From Tillus elongatus (taxonomy: Eukaryota; Arthropoda; Insecta; Coleoptera; Cleridae), in assembly GCA_964006375.1 (NCBI GenBank), contig OZ023266.1, positions 64,401,446 through 64,465,445 of the forward strand: a DNA stretch of 64,000 bases, written 5' to 3'. The notes below the pieces were generated by a model. That model did not search any database, was not told the origin of the DNA, and worked only from the letters and a program-made list of their open reading frames with translations. The position numbers and the translations under genes were made by a program. Shown in pieces: positions 1-10,727 of the stretch (within the stretch, counting starts at the first letter, position 1; every line of letters starts with the position of its first letter).

Positions 1-330
1 TATATATGTATCACACCGATAACTCAAAAAATAATGGGCCGATTTTGATAAAATTTGGCATGTACGTTTCTTTTGTTAATGGCTTGGATACGTTCGTTAG
101 TCAGGAAAATCGGACGAGGTTTTCCGGGAAAATTTTGAGTTTTCATTCGAAAAAAATTCTTATCTCAAAAAGTAATAAGCCGATTTGAATAAAATTTGGC
201 ATGTACCTTCCCTTCGTAAATAGCTTTGACGGGTTTGTTAGTCAGGAAAATCTGACGAGGTTTTCCGGGAAAATTTTGAGTTTTCATTCGAAAAAAAATT
301 TTATCTCAAAGAATAATAGGCACTTGCTGC
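1..330 (+). repeat. TA-hub repeat, right arm, two tandem units
   Basis: The text that follows a (TA)n core in other copies (starting CACACCGATAACTC) is present twice in a row here, units about 1-170 and 171-330. Both units contain the phrases TTAGTCAGGAAAATC and GAGGTTTTCCGGGAAA. The second unit ends with the family's end block CACTTGCTGCGTCC followed by a T run. The short open frames crossing it are not genes. Confidence 0.75.
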
Positions 331-339
331 GTCCAGACT

Positions 340-830
340 TTTTTTTATTCTGACGGGATGACGTATAAAGCGTCCGGTAAACACGGAAACACGTTACACC
401 GACAATATAGCATGGACATCGTAGTGGGTTTTTATCGCGTAGTTTTTCATTGAATGGAGTAGATCCATAACACATCATAGACGGAACCATGGATCGATTA
501 GTATACAGGGACATACTCCAAAACATTATACTGCCTTATACTCAGTAGAAGATGCCTTTGCAATACGTGTTGCAACAGGACAACGATCTAAAAAGTGGTT
601 TCAGAAGTGGCCGGCACAATCATCTGACCTTAACCACATCGAGAACTTTTGGGAGGAGGTTAAACGTCGCATTGTGTTACAAGATTCCCAAAAAGCAGTC
701 GTAATTAATAAAATCAACGAGGTTGGGACCAATATGCCGATTACTTCTATCCAAAATTGATTTAATCAAAGCCGCGTCCATGCCAAAATGTTATAACCAA
801 CGCTGGATGTGCTATTAGTTATGAAGTTAA
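340..830 (+). pseudogene. Tc1-like transposase remnant (C-terminal part)
   Basis: Reading all three plus frames gives broken pieces of a Tc1 transposase: a segment like VYRDILQNVMLPY near 500-540, the QQDND block with the second catalytic Asp near 570-590, and an N-P-(I)-E-N-(L/F)-W type block near 630-650 followed by GEEVKRRI-like sequence. Stops and frameshifts break it, so it is not functional. No terminal inverted repeats were found. The family is known to cut and paste at TA; this copy is a fossil. Confidence 0.7.
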
Positions 831-1125
831 TACTTTTATAATATTATTATTTCTGTAATCCTCCAACCATATTTATGGTTTGTTGTGTTTCCAAGTGAAA
901 TAAAAAGCTATTTTCGAAAAAGCTTTTTTACTTTGGTCGCAACATTAAAGTGTATTATTTAAATAAATTCAACTTATTTGACATATGAAAAAAATCTCAT
1001 TTAGCCTGTGACAACAGCCACTATAGCCTTTTAAAGTAAAAGATTTTCAATTTTCGCGGTTGGTAATTTTGTTTGAGATACTATTATTTGATTTTCAGAA
1101 GAGTTGCTTAATTTTGTCCTACAGA

Positions 1126-1126
<1 letters not shown>
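831..1126. other. intergenic AT-rich stretch, nothing recognised
   Basis: No coding frame, RNA gene or clear repeat was seen between the Tc1 remnant and the (TA)n tract. Confidence 0.5.

Positions 1127-1208
<82 letters not shown>
1127..1208. repeat. (TA)n microsatellite, about 41 units
   Basis: Uninterrupted alternating TA. Frames crossing it encode only Tyr-Ile repeats and are artefacts. Confidence 0.98.
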
Positions 1209-1211
<3 letters not shown>

Positions 1212-1358
1212 ACATACATACATAATGTATGATTAATCAAACTTAGAAAATCATTATACCTGCAAACCAAAATATCAAAAACTAACATAGTTACTTAATA
1301 ATGAGTAAGTTTCTTATGCATTCGATAACTCTTCGAGGCATGCTTGAAATTAAATGAT

Positions 1359-2230
1359 TTATAGTATTCTGAGAATGTCATCCCAGGCTTCTTGAATTCG
1401 GTGACGAAGGTCAGATCGGTTATTTGATGGTTGTGGTAAATTGCCCAGTCGATTGCCAATCATAACCCACACACGTTCGATTGGTGACAAGTCTGTGGAG
1501 CAAGAAGGCCATGGAAGCAGGGTAACGTTATTTTGTTGTAAGAACCTCCTCGCTGTATGAGGACGTTCGCTGTCTTCTCGGAAAAGGGGTTTAATTAACC
1601 CTCGTAGATATGGCAGTGTGACAGTCGACAGCCTACTGTACGCTCCGCATGTAATCATTTGCATTCAAATTTCTGTCAATAAACTTAGAGGTGACCGCAT
1701 GTTATCGCACCCCATACCCCCCCCCCACTTCTGTGTGTGGGCCGTTCCGCAGCAACTTCTAGATTTGTGCATTCCCCACGTAATCGTCTTACGCTTTTGC
1801 AACCATGGTGGATCCAAAGTTAGAATGGAGAGATTACAACACGCAATACAATACATTCACCGTCCCAATTTGGTCTGCCCTCACAGCACTCAAGCCGAGC
1901 AGCATGATGTCGAGGTGTCAGTGGGAGACATGAAAATGGTCTATACAAAGGAAGCCCAAAAGCGCGTATTCAGAGATATATCATTGCCACAGAGACCCTT
2001 TGCTGTAAAACTCCCAACCAAGCATTTCCAATAGACCGTGTTGGTGAAACTCGGTCTTGCAAAGCTGCAATTCCCAAATGACGATCTTCCAGGCTGAAGT
2101 CATCCGGATCAATGACAACGGAAACGGGATCCTTCTTCAGATCACCTGGACCAACACTGTAGCACTCTTGGCACGCAGCGTCCTATGCAGTCGGAGATTT
2201 GTCTAATTGAAAATCCGGCTCTCGCATACC
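1359..2230 (-). pseudogene. Tc1-like transposase remnant
   Basis: The minus strand encodes a degenerate Tc1 transposase. The best stretch is the last 101 residues (1359-1664), with the block DLSPIERVW holding the catalytic Glu of the DD34E triad, preceded by RPHTARRFLQQNN. Upstream (1665-1860) is a second frame with DPPWLQKRKTITWGMHKS and an RSPLSLLTEI block, so at least one frameshift separates them. The same family occurs at 48.8-49.3 kb. The longer plus-strand frame at 1618-2034 is its antisense shadow. Confidence 0.75.
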
Positions 2231-2515
2231 AAGATTGCGCCCCCTTTTGAATTCACTTAAATGTTTGATTGTTTCGTAAATGAGACCCTGACATAATGAC
2301 TTAATGACTTATTAATTTGAGCACAAATCGCTACGAAATATTGCTTCAAACTGAAGAAAACGCAGATTTAAAGAGGGAATGTTTTGATAAAACAAATTTA
2401 AAAAAGTGTAGAGTTGTTAAAATGTTTTGCCCATATTCTTATCATTTCTTATCAGAGACAAAACAGAGTAGTATAGCAAATTTCATTGCAATTGGTCGCT
2501 ATGGAACGTTGAAAG
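2231..2515. other. unassigned stretch between two transposon remnants
   Basis: A 77-codon frame is open here only from a TTG and has no recognisable motif. I see nothing else. Confidence 0.4.
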
Positions 2516-2738
2516 ACGTCAATTTTAATATTGAGGGGGACATGTTTTGACATAAAACTCAACTTTGCCACAATAACCCCTTAAGGGTGGTGATAACAAC
2601 TCTTATATTTTAAATAGGGAACATGGGTCGAGTGTTATATCATTTGAAAGCTCTTTCTTTTCTGAATTCAGCACACTAATTTTTTTGGAAGTTTTATTAA
2701 CTCGTTTAAAAATTATTCACAGTTGAAGATGCAAAACG

Positions 2739-2845
2739 GCATTTCACTCATTCCGATAAGAAATGTGCTGATAGTCAATGTTTTGTTGGTTTGTAAACAA
2801 AAATTGACTATCAGAACATTTATTATCGGAATGAGAGAAATGCGG
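2739..2845. repeat. imperfect hairpin upstream of the family A transposase
   Basis: Two arms of about 45 bp around TTCCGATAAGAAATGT and its complement face each other across a short AT-rich loop. The same hairpin lies at the equivalent place in the copy at 33625-33738, so it belongs to the element. Confidence 0.75.
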
Positions 2846-2908
2846 TTTATTATTTCAGTTTATCGGTCGGTTTGATACTTGATAGTACTACCGAAAATTA
2901 ATTTCACA

Positions 2909-3981
2909 ATGGTGTATTCTGTAGAAGAAAGAGTTGAATTACTCTTTTTTTCAAAAACGATGACTGTGCCAACCGTACCGCAAATGTGTTTAATGAACGA
3001 GATCCGAACAGACATGTTATCAGAAAATACATTTTGGAGTTAGTTGTAAAGTTTCGACAAAGTGGTTCAGTAGCTAACAAAAAACGGGATCCTGAACGTG
3101 AATTTCCGGTTAGAAATTAGACTACTGAGATTGAAGTTTTAGGACAAATCGCTGCAGACCCAACTTTGAGCACGAGAAAATTGGCCACTGTTTTAAACAT
3201 CAAAAGAAGAACTATTCAGCGAATATTGAAGCATCATACATTTCACATGTATTAAATTCATCTTGTACAACAACTGAATGAAGTTGATTTTGATCGGCGG
3301 CTGGAGTTTTGTGAACTTATGACTGCACGAATAGCTGATAACGGGAACTTTTTATTCAATATCTGTTTTTCAGACGAGAGTACGTTTTTATTAATCTCTA
3401 CAGTCAATCGTCATAATTGTCGTTATTGGGCAAATAATAATCCAAGAAATTTTCACGAAGTCCACACTCAAACTCCACAGACATTGAATGTCTGGACCGG
3501 CATTTTTGAAGACCGTTTAATCGGACTAATCTTTCTTGATGGCAAGTTGAGTGGCGAAACATATTTGGAGGTACTAGAAGATATCGTTTACCCCCTACTA
3601 ATTGACATTGTTGAAAATGATGATCGCTATCAAGAAAATAAATTAGTGTTTCAACAAGAGGGAGCTTCTCCCCATTTTTCACAGCGTGTTAGGGAGTTTT
3701 TGAACAGAGAGTTTCCAGGACAATGGATTGGACATTGAGGTGCTATTGAGTGGCCCCCTAGAACACCGGATTTAACTCCTTTAGACTTCTTTCTATGGGG
3801 CCATTTAAAGAGTAGAATTTACGCAACAGAACCGGAGTCTCTGGAAGAATTACGACGCATTGTTGAAGAATGCCGTCTAATAACTCCACAAATGCTCCAG
3901 AATGTCAGAGCTCGTTTTGAACAAAATTTGTACTTTTGTATGGTAGCTGGTGGTCAACAATTTGAGCACTTACTTAACTGA
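2909..3981 (+). pseudogene. mariner-like (DDD) transposase, family A, broken
   Basis: Starts at an ATG encoding MVYSVEERVE. A frameshift follows within about 20 codons, and there are in-frame stops near 3116 and 3253. The best-preserved part (3319-3738) shows the first catalytic Asp in FSDEST, then the QEGASPHF block in which the second catalytic Asp of the usual QDGAPPH motif is replaced by Glu. The third Asp is in TPLDFF near 3778-3790, after one more in-frame stop. The end reads QQFEHLLN before the TGA. Dead copy of a Tc1/mariner superfamily enzyme. Confidence 0.85.
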
Positions 3982-4367
3982 ATCAACATTTTTGAACGTT
4001 TGGTTTTGTTTTTTAGTTTTTTTTTTAACGAAAAATTGACTAATTAGTTCATTTCTTATCACGATGAATGAAATACAATCTTGCAACTCCAACTGCGAAT
4101 AATTTTTAAACGAGTTGAGAAAACTTCCAAAAAAATTTGTGTGCTGAATTCAGAAAAGAAAGAGCTTTCAAATGATGTAACACTCGATCCATGTTCGCTA
4201 TTACTAAAATAAAAGAGTTGTTATCACCACCCTTAAGGGATTGATGTGACAAAGTTGAGTTTTATGTCAAAATATGTCCCCCTCAATAATAAAATTGACG
4301 TGTTTCAGCGTTTCTTAAAAAAAAATTCTGGACGCAAATCGGTCTGTTTCGTTTTGAATGCGCCACC

Positions 4368-5086
<719 letters not shown>

Positions 5087-5335
5087 TCAACCGAGGTTGG
5101 GGCATTGTATATAAGCAAGTTGAATGTCTGCACGTTCCGCCCTTCGTAGGGGACGTAAATCCATCGGTCCCGTGTCCATGCGATGTTGGGCACGTTAAAA
5201 ATCCATACCCTATTTACAGAAACGCAGGGGTTCGTCAAAATTTCCAGGATAGTGAGGCGAAACTGCCCTCTGGCGTCGGTGATTGGCCATATCGCGGAAA
5301 TATGTCGAGGTTGATGTACAACAAAAAAAAACAGG
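5087..5335 (+). mobile_element. SINE copy, 5' truncated (tRNA-derived family)
   Basis: This stretch matches, with scattered differences, the body of the full SINE at 26549-26900, for example TTGGGCACGTTAAAAATCC and GAATGTCTGCACGTTCCGCC. It lacks the tRNA-like head and ends in an A-rich tail (ACAACAAAAAAAAA). Confidence 0.85.
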
Positions 5336-5519
5336 CATACTGTTAAATTTTGACTACTAAATAAATTGATTGAGTTTGTTCTAACGACTTAAAAAATTAC
5401 GGCGGAAAAGCTGAAAACGGCGCGCGGTGACCCTAGTGATATTGTATATATGAAATTTCGATGTTTTCTTGAATTCGCGAACTATTGATGTTTTGGTGAA
5501 TTTTCGTAGAAAAAAATCC

Positions 5520-5690
5520 TGTGTGTATCACACCGATAATTTAAAAAAATAGCCGATTACTATTATTTTATTATTATTTTGTAGGTATCTTCCTTTTGCA
5601 TTTGGTTTGGATAAGTTTGTTAGTCAGGAAAATCGGATTAGTTTTTCCAAGCAAATTTTGCGTTATCTTTCGGACAATTTTAACTTGAAC
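5520..5690 (+). repeat. TA-hub repeat, right-arm fragment
   Basis: Begins with GTATCACACCGATAA and contains TTAGTCAGGAAAATCGGA, as in the other right arms. It is not flanked by a (TA)n core. Confidence 0.7.
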
Positions 5691-5844
5691 TTCCATTGCT
5701 CTGCTAACATTTACACCGTCACTCCAAGCGTCCAGCTCTCATTTAACAATATTATTTTCTTTTCAATCTCTAAAAGTCTTCTAAAATACTGATATCAGTT
5801 ACAACACAGAAATTTTGACATTTTGATTTGACAATAAATAGAAA

Positions 5845-5846
5845 TG

Positions 5847-5886
<40 letters not shown>
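5845..5886. repeat. (AAT)n microsatellite, about 14 units
   Basis: Perfect triplet tract; it yields a poly-Asn artefact frame. Confidence 0.97.
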
Positions 5887-5887
<1 letters not shown>

Positions 5888-6239
5888 GTCTATTTTTGTT
5901 GGTGTTGTAACTTTTATCTTTGCCAGTGTTTGACTACGTTGAGTATTTATTACAACCTTTTGTTTTTCTTATTTTTAAATTTCATTGCTTCTAAGAATAA
6001 TAACAAGAATAATCATTACGATATTGAATAAAATATGAAAAACTCTGGACGCAGAAAGTGCGTTATGGAAGTGAATTTTTATAAAAATGTTTTTGATTAC
6101 AAATATATCGCTCTAATACGAGCAGGCATCAATTTCGTTACCGGTATAACCTATATAGTAGAAACAATGTACCATATTTTATCAAAATAATTATTTGAAA
6201 ATGTACAAAAATTTTGCCAAATATACACTTTAAATGTTT

Positions 6240-7110
6240 CCGCGAAAACTGGTCTCCTAGCCAATGAGCCTTAGGTTAATAGCAAATTGAGTTATTGAAA
6301 TTTGAAGCATTCAATGAAAGTTCACAACCAAAACGCCCTTGCTGCGTTCATACAAAAATTTTCTGAAAATAAAGTTAAATGTTGGTTTCCTAACCAACAA
6401 AACTTACGTTAATAGCAAATTGAATTATTGAAATTTGAAGGATTTAATGAAAATTTGCTACCAAAACGCACTTACTGCGTCCAGACTTTTTTCTTACAAA
6501 CATGCCTCATATTTTAGTGAGGTTTGTGGTTTAACGGTCTATAATTTTTAGCTAATTTTAACCGTTAAACCATAAACCTCACTAAACCTACAGCGAAGCA
6601 TCAACTTAACTAAACCGACAGCCAAAGCATCAGATAAAGGGTCTACTTGAAATGAATTTTCTGTAAATATTTTAGTAAAATGGAAGGGCAGTGACGGTGG
6701 AATCTGAAATTTTAGGGTTCGCAAAACATGCTTCTTGCAACATTTTCTTTTCGCAATCCGTATTTGTTCCACGCTCTTTGCCTAAACATGGCCAATTTTG
6801 ACGTTTTAAATTGCGAGTTTGACGTTTTGAGGAAAACTCAGAAATTTGTTTCTTTAGCTGCCTGTAACTTTTTTGTCCTTAAACTTAGAGACCTAAATTT
6901 TGGTACATGGTTCACTCTTTATAATAAAAATACGTGTACCAAATTTGGTTACCCTCACGTTGTTATTTCCGGAGACATGAATTTTTTAGATAGAAAACAC
7001 AACATTTTCCTGAAAAACATTGTCCGATTTTCCTGGCTAACGAACATATCCAAGCCACTTGCAAAGGAAATTTGATCAACATCGGTCTATTATTTTTTTA
7101 GTTATCGGTA
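6240..7110. repeat. TA-hub repeat pieces, both orientations
   Basis: Two plus-strand copies of the right-arm end lie in tandem (6240-6490), each finishing in an ACGC-N-GCGT type block. They are followed by a strong hairpin and then a minus-strand right arm (6700-7110) that runs into the (TA)n tract. The segment 6590-6830 recurs diverged at 36270-36530. An open frame at 6728-7075 lies wholly inside the repeat and is not credited as a gene. Confidence 0.65.
6513..6586. repeat. 26-bp-arm hairpin
   Basis: TTTAGTGAGGTTTGTGGTTT at 6513 pairs with its complement at 6561-6586, with one mismatch and a 22-nt loop. Confidence 0.9.

Positions 7111-7111
<1 letters not shown>

Positions 7112-7196
<85 letters not shown>
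7112..7196. repeat. (TA)n microsatellite
   Basis: Follows the minus-strand right arm, as expected for a TA-hub core. The opposite flank (7197-7430) does not show a clear left arm. Confidence 0.97.
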
Positions 7197-7200
<4 letters not shown>

Positions 7201-7429
7201 ACGGATCACCCCATTAGTGATTTTTTTATGACTTATGGGCCAGCCTGTAATTGTAAAAATATTTTTTAAGATGTAGCTCAAGATACCCTATAATTAATGT
7301 ATACATTTTTTTTTCGTATCTTGCATAATAACATATATATGGGGCTTTAAAGATTTTTTACGAAAATTCGACAAAAATGATATACCTTTAACCGATAAAT
7401 ATTTTCCTTCCATAGCTCATAATATTTTC

Positions 7430-7799
7430 AGGTTCATGGCCTAAATATTACCAATTTTGACGTTTTAAATCGCGACTTTGACGTTTTGAGGAAAACCCAA
7501 ATTTATTTTTCTTTAAATGCCTGTAACTTTTTTGTCCTTTAAGCTACAGAGCTATATTTGGGTACGTAACTTACCTATAATGATATAAACCCGCGTACCA
7601 AATTTGGTTGCCTTTATTTTGTTAATCCGGAGACAAATTTTTTTTTCGAAAGAAAACAAAAAAAATTCCGGGAAAATCACGATGGATTTTCATGGATAAC
7701 GAACTTATCCAAACCAGTTGCGAAAGAAAGGTACTCACCAAGTTTTATCGAAATCGGTCTATTATTTTTTTAGTTATAGGTGTGACACATAAATATATA

Positions 7800-7800
<1 letters not shown>
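7430..7800 (-). repeat. TA-hub repeat right arm (minus), 5' host of provirus 1
   Basis: Contains the reverse complement of the arm (GGATAACGAACTTATCC, ATCGGTCTATTATTT) leading into (TA)n at 7803. Its other half lies beyond the provirus at 16218-16345, so the two halves bracket the insertion. Confidence 0.8.

Positions 7801-7802
<2 letters not shown>

Positions 7803-7882
<80 letters not shown>
7803..7882. repeat. (TA)n core, left of provirus 1
   Basis: The last four bases, ATAT, are repeated directly after the 3' LTR. They are compatible with a 4-bp target duplication, although inside a TA tract this cannot be proven. Confidence 0.97.
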
Positions 7883-7887
<5 letters not shown>

Positions 7888-8187
7888 CGTTGCCTGGTAG
7901 CCGATTGCTGTAGGAACAATACCACGACATCCGGCCCGATCTAGTCCACTCAGCATGACATCGACCTCACACAGTCACAGAGTTCAATCAGAAAGTGCAT
8001 CATAATCAATCCTAGTTTATAAGTATGAGTTATGTAGATTTAGAATTCATTCTTTACTTGTCCACGATTAACAACATTCATAGTTCGTTAGTTGTAACTT
8101 GTAATTAATCACTTTGTTAATTAATAGTACTTTTTGGGTTTAAATAAATTATTTTTTATCATAAAGCCAAAAGGGCCTTATTTAACT
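7883..8187 (+). repeat. Provirus 1 5' LTR
   Basis: A 305-bp direct repeat identical by eye to the 3' copy. It starts AGTTACGTTGCC and ends TTATTTAACT. An AATAAATT sequence near the 3' end could serve polyadenylation. No firm TATA box was assigned. Confidence 0.95.
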
Positions 8188-8206
8188 GGCGCTGCGAACA
8201 GGATCC
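8187..8206 (+). other. Provirus 1 primer-binding site
   Basis: TGGCGCTGCGAACAGGATCC begins at the last base of the LTR. TGGCGC is the complement of a tRNA 3' end with CCA. The exact tRNA was not identified. Confidence 0.8.
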
Positions 8207-9411
8207 AGTAACGACGTTTTGGCAACTTAAAAGTAGCAAAATTGTCGGTCGTTTTTGAACGTTTGTGCTGGAAGAACCATCCAAGAAGAAAGAGCAAGGG
8301 CATTGGAAGAAAAGCCATAGATGACCAACAAAGCAGTTTCCCTTCTGTAAGTTGATCAATTTCTTTCATTTCCTATGCAATTGTGTCTTTTATGTATTTG
8401 CAAAATTCATTTTTCGTAAATATAAATTATTTTTAGTATTCACAAAGTTTTTCTTTGGCAATACTTATATTTAAGGCATCATAAAAATCATTTTTTTCAT
8501 AAATGCCTTATAATTGATTATTAATAATTATAAATATTATCACAAAGCTATCTTCTTTCGTGATACCTATTATAATTAATATTTTGTTAATATAGCGTTA
8601 ACAAATTTCTTTTAATTTACTACATACAAGCCTTATTTTTTAAACAAATAATTATTGATATTATTACAAGGTACTTTTTCATAGTACAAGTTATAAAGAC
8701 AAGCATTTTTACTGTATTTTCAAATTTAATTTTTCGAAAATACATGAAATAAAGCAGAATTATTTTTATACAGTTTAACAAATTCTTAGCATTAAGTGAT
8801 AATTACGTTAATAAATATATTTTATCTAATGAAAATTCTCTAAAATTAACTCAGTATCACAAGTTAGTCGTTGTTTAATAAAAACACTGCATGTACTTAG
8901 TTAACCGTCGCATTTAATTTGATATTCAGTCATTGTACGTAAAAAACTGATGACAAAATAAAAAACTTTACAGACGCGATATTATACAAGATTCAATTTC
9001 AACAGAATCGTGTGATCCGTTGTAACTAGATAAAACGCTTTTGTAATACACATTATAACAAGCAAGCATTTTAGCGTAGAAATTAAAACATTTAGTACAA
9101 TTAGAGTAAATTTTTATCGTATAAATATCCACTGTAATTAAAAACTCTCTAGATAAACAATTTTAACGGAAATATTTTAAAGCATTAAGATTTTATGCAG
9201 TTATAATAATTTGCACCGTATTATTATTCTTTTAGTTATAAATTATTGATTACCTTTAGAATTAAGCATTTATTTTAAGGATTGATTATTATTCTATTAA
9301 TTACAAATTTTATCCATTTATTACAACAAAAAATTAATAATTTTATACCCTTATTATCCTGTAATTAATATAAAAAAAAGGAAATCTCCTTTATATCTAT
9401 TAATACATTAC
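8207..9411 (+). other. Provirus 1 long untranslated leader
   Basis: About 1.2 kb of AT-rich sequence between the primer-binding site and gag. Only the donor region described separately stands out. Packaging signals cannot be recognised by eye. Confidence 0.7.
8321..8352 (+). other. Provirus 1 leader: start codon, short upstream frame and splice donor
   Basis: The first ATG after the primer-binding site opens a nine-codon frame whose TAA stop is made by the first bases of a near-ideal donor, GTAAGT at 8347-8352. In unspliced RNA it is therefore a short upstream frame ahead of gag. In spliced RNA, 26 nt of coding sequence would be passed on in the phase that matches env at the acceptor near 14273. 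Known for gypsy-type elements: env comes from a spliced RNA. The exact junction is inferred. Confidence 0.65.
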
Positions 9412-10704
9412 ATGAGCCTTCGTGAAAGATCTCCCATAAGATTTACCCGAATTCCAGAAAGAATCTTGCCAAATTTTACCCCAGATTCACTCAATTTTAA
9501 TTCATCAGAAACCCCTAATTTCCAAAACATGTCAGAGGCATCAATCACCCAAATCTGTCAAGCTTCGGCAATGATTCCCGAGTACAATGGCGGACAAAAA
9601 CAATTAGCATATTTTCTGAATCAATGCCGCACTTATATACTATGTTACAAAAGACAAGGCGACACACCTGACGACCTACATTGTAACCGAATGATTATTG
9701 AATTCATTAAGGCCAAAATCACAGATGAAGCCCGAGATATACTTATGAAACTAGACGACATTTCTTGGCAAAATATTGAAAATGCCCTTAAGGCCCAATA
9801 TACAGACCCTAGATCAGAAGACCTTTTAATGACAGATCTACGAACTAGTTATATGCGTAAAACTCAAACTGCCACTGATTTTTACAACACTATACAAGAC
9901 AAATTAAAAATGTTAAACGAACATATTTCCCTACAAGCCCTAGACGACATTATAAAAACCTACAAGAAACAGCAATACGAAAAAGCAGCTGTTACTTCTT
10001 TCAAAATAGGAATAGCCGAACCATATCACAGTCACTTACGGTTATTAAACATCCCTAATTTAGAAACAGCGTTGCTCGAATGCCATCGCATTGATAACGA
10101 GCAGATGCAAGTAAATTTCCTAAAAGTCATAAAAGACAAGGATGAATCTCATTTCCGTCAAAACGACAAGCATCCTCAGCAACAAAAAACACACATAATT
10201 AATAGAAAAATAAACGACTTCTACCCCAATTTCCGAAAAATACCTCAACAAAATTATAACCATCAGCCCGATTTCCAGAGAATACCCCAACAAAATTATA
10301 ACTATCGGCCCAATTTCCAGAGAATACCCCCGCAAAGTCATAACCAACAACCAACGTTTCGACAACCCTTTCCAAGCCGACCTATCTCAAACTTAAGACC
10401 AATTCCACAACAACGAAATTACCCCACTAATTCACAAGTCTTCGGAAGAAGAATTAATAATCAGGCAACCCCTATGTCAATTTCTACTAACCTAACAAAC
10501 AATCGCCCTCGTACAAATCACCCCATTCCTCAAATAAATAACAACCAAACTTGCCAAGAGCAGGAACAAGAGCCTGACTATTTATACCAGGATAATAATG
10601 ATTATCAACCTGATGAGGACTTCTATAACGAGGAACTCGAGGAACCAGAGGAACCGTATGGTGAAAATCAGGATTTTCACAATACAGCCTCGGAAACACT
10701 ATAA
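9412..10704 (+). CDS. gag: Gag-like polyprotein, provirus 1
   Basis: 430 codons from an ATG, the structural protein of the particle. The first 230 residues look like the alpha-helical Ty3/gypsy capsid region (segments such as IPEYNGGQKQLAYFL and ALKAQYTDPRSEDLL). From about residue 265 it becomes a low-complexity Gln/Asn/Pro tail with repeats of the type NFQRIPQQNYN, then an acidic end. No CCHC zinc knuckle is present, as is common in errantiviruses. The end overlaps pol in the -1 frame from 10665. No stop or frameshift is seen. Family assignment is firm; the mature cleavage sites are unknown. Confidence 0.92.
   Translation: MSLRERSPIRFTRIPERILPNFTPDSLNFNSSETPNFQNMSEASITQICQASAMIPEYNGGQKQLAYFLNQCRTYILCYKRQGDTPDDLHCNRMIIEFIKAKITDEARDILMKLDDISWQNIENALKAQYTDPRSEDLLMTDLRTSYMRKTQTATDFYNTIQDKLKMLNEHISLQALDDIIKTYKKQQYEKAAVTSFKIGIAEPYHSHLRLLNIPNLETALLECHRIDNEQMQVNFLKVIKDKDESHFRQNDKHPQQQKTHIINRKINDFYPNFRKIPQQNYNHQPDFQRIPQQNYNYRPNFQRIPPQSHNQQPTFRQPFPSRPISNLRPIPQQRNYPTNSQVFGRRINNQATPMSISTNLTNNRPRTNHPIPQINNNQTCQEQEQEPDYLYQDNNDYQPDEDFYNEELEEPEEPYGENQDFHNTASETL
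10671..10677 (+). other. Candidate -1 ribosomal frameshift site, gag-pol of provirus 1
   Basis: GGATTTT stands in the gag frame as G GAT TTT, 27 nt before the gag stop and inside the window where the pol frame is open (10665-10704). The same heptamer is used for -1 frameshifting by a plant dianthovirus. Provirus 2 has a standard heptamer at the matching place. Function here is inferred. Confidence 0.6.
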
Positions 10705-10727
10705 AACTTGACTTAAATAATATTGCC

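Noticed and set aside
1031..1288. Open frames encoding long Tyr-Ile runs (also near 4.3, 7.8, 21, 28.3, 35, 36.6, 40, 52 and 62.8 kb)
   Set aside because: They are read through (TA)n tracts and end at random in the flanks; no protein.
1618..2034. 138-codon plus-strand frame
   Set aside because: Antisense to a Tc1-like transposase remnant.
6728..7075. 115-codon frame as a gene
   Set aside because: It is TA-hub repeat sequence, matched at 7430-7560 and 36480-36530.
7883..7886. A proven 4-bp target duplication for provirus 1
   Set aside because: ATAT on both sides lies within a TA repeat, so it cannot be told apart from the tract itself.
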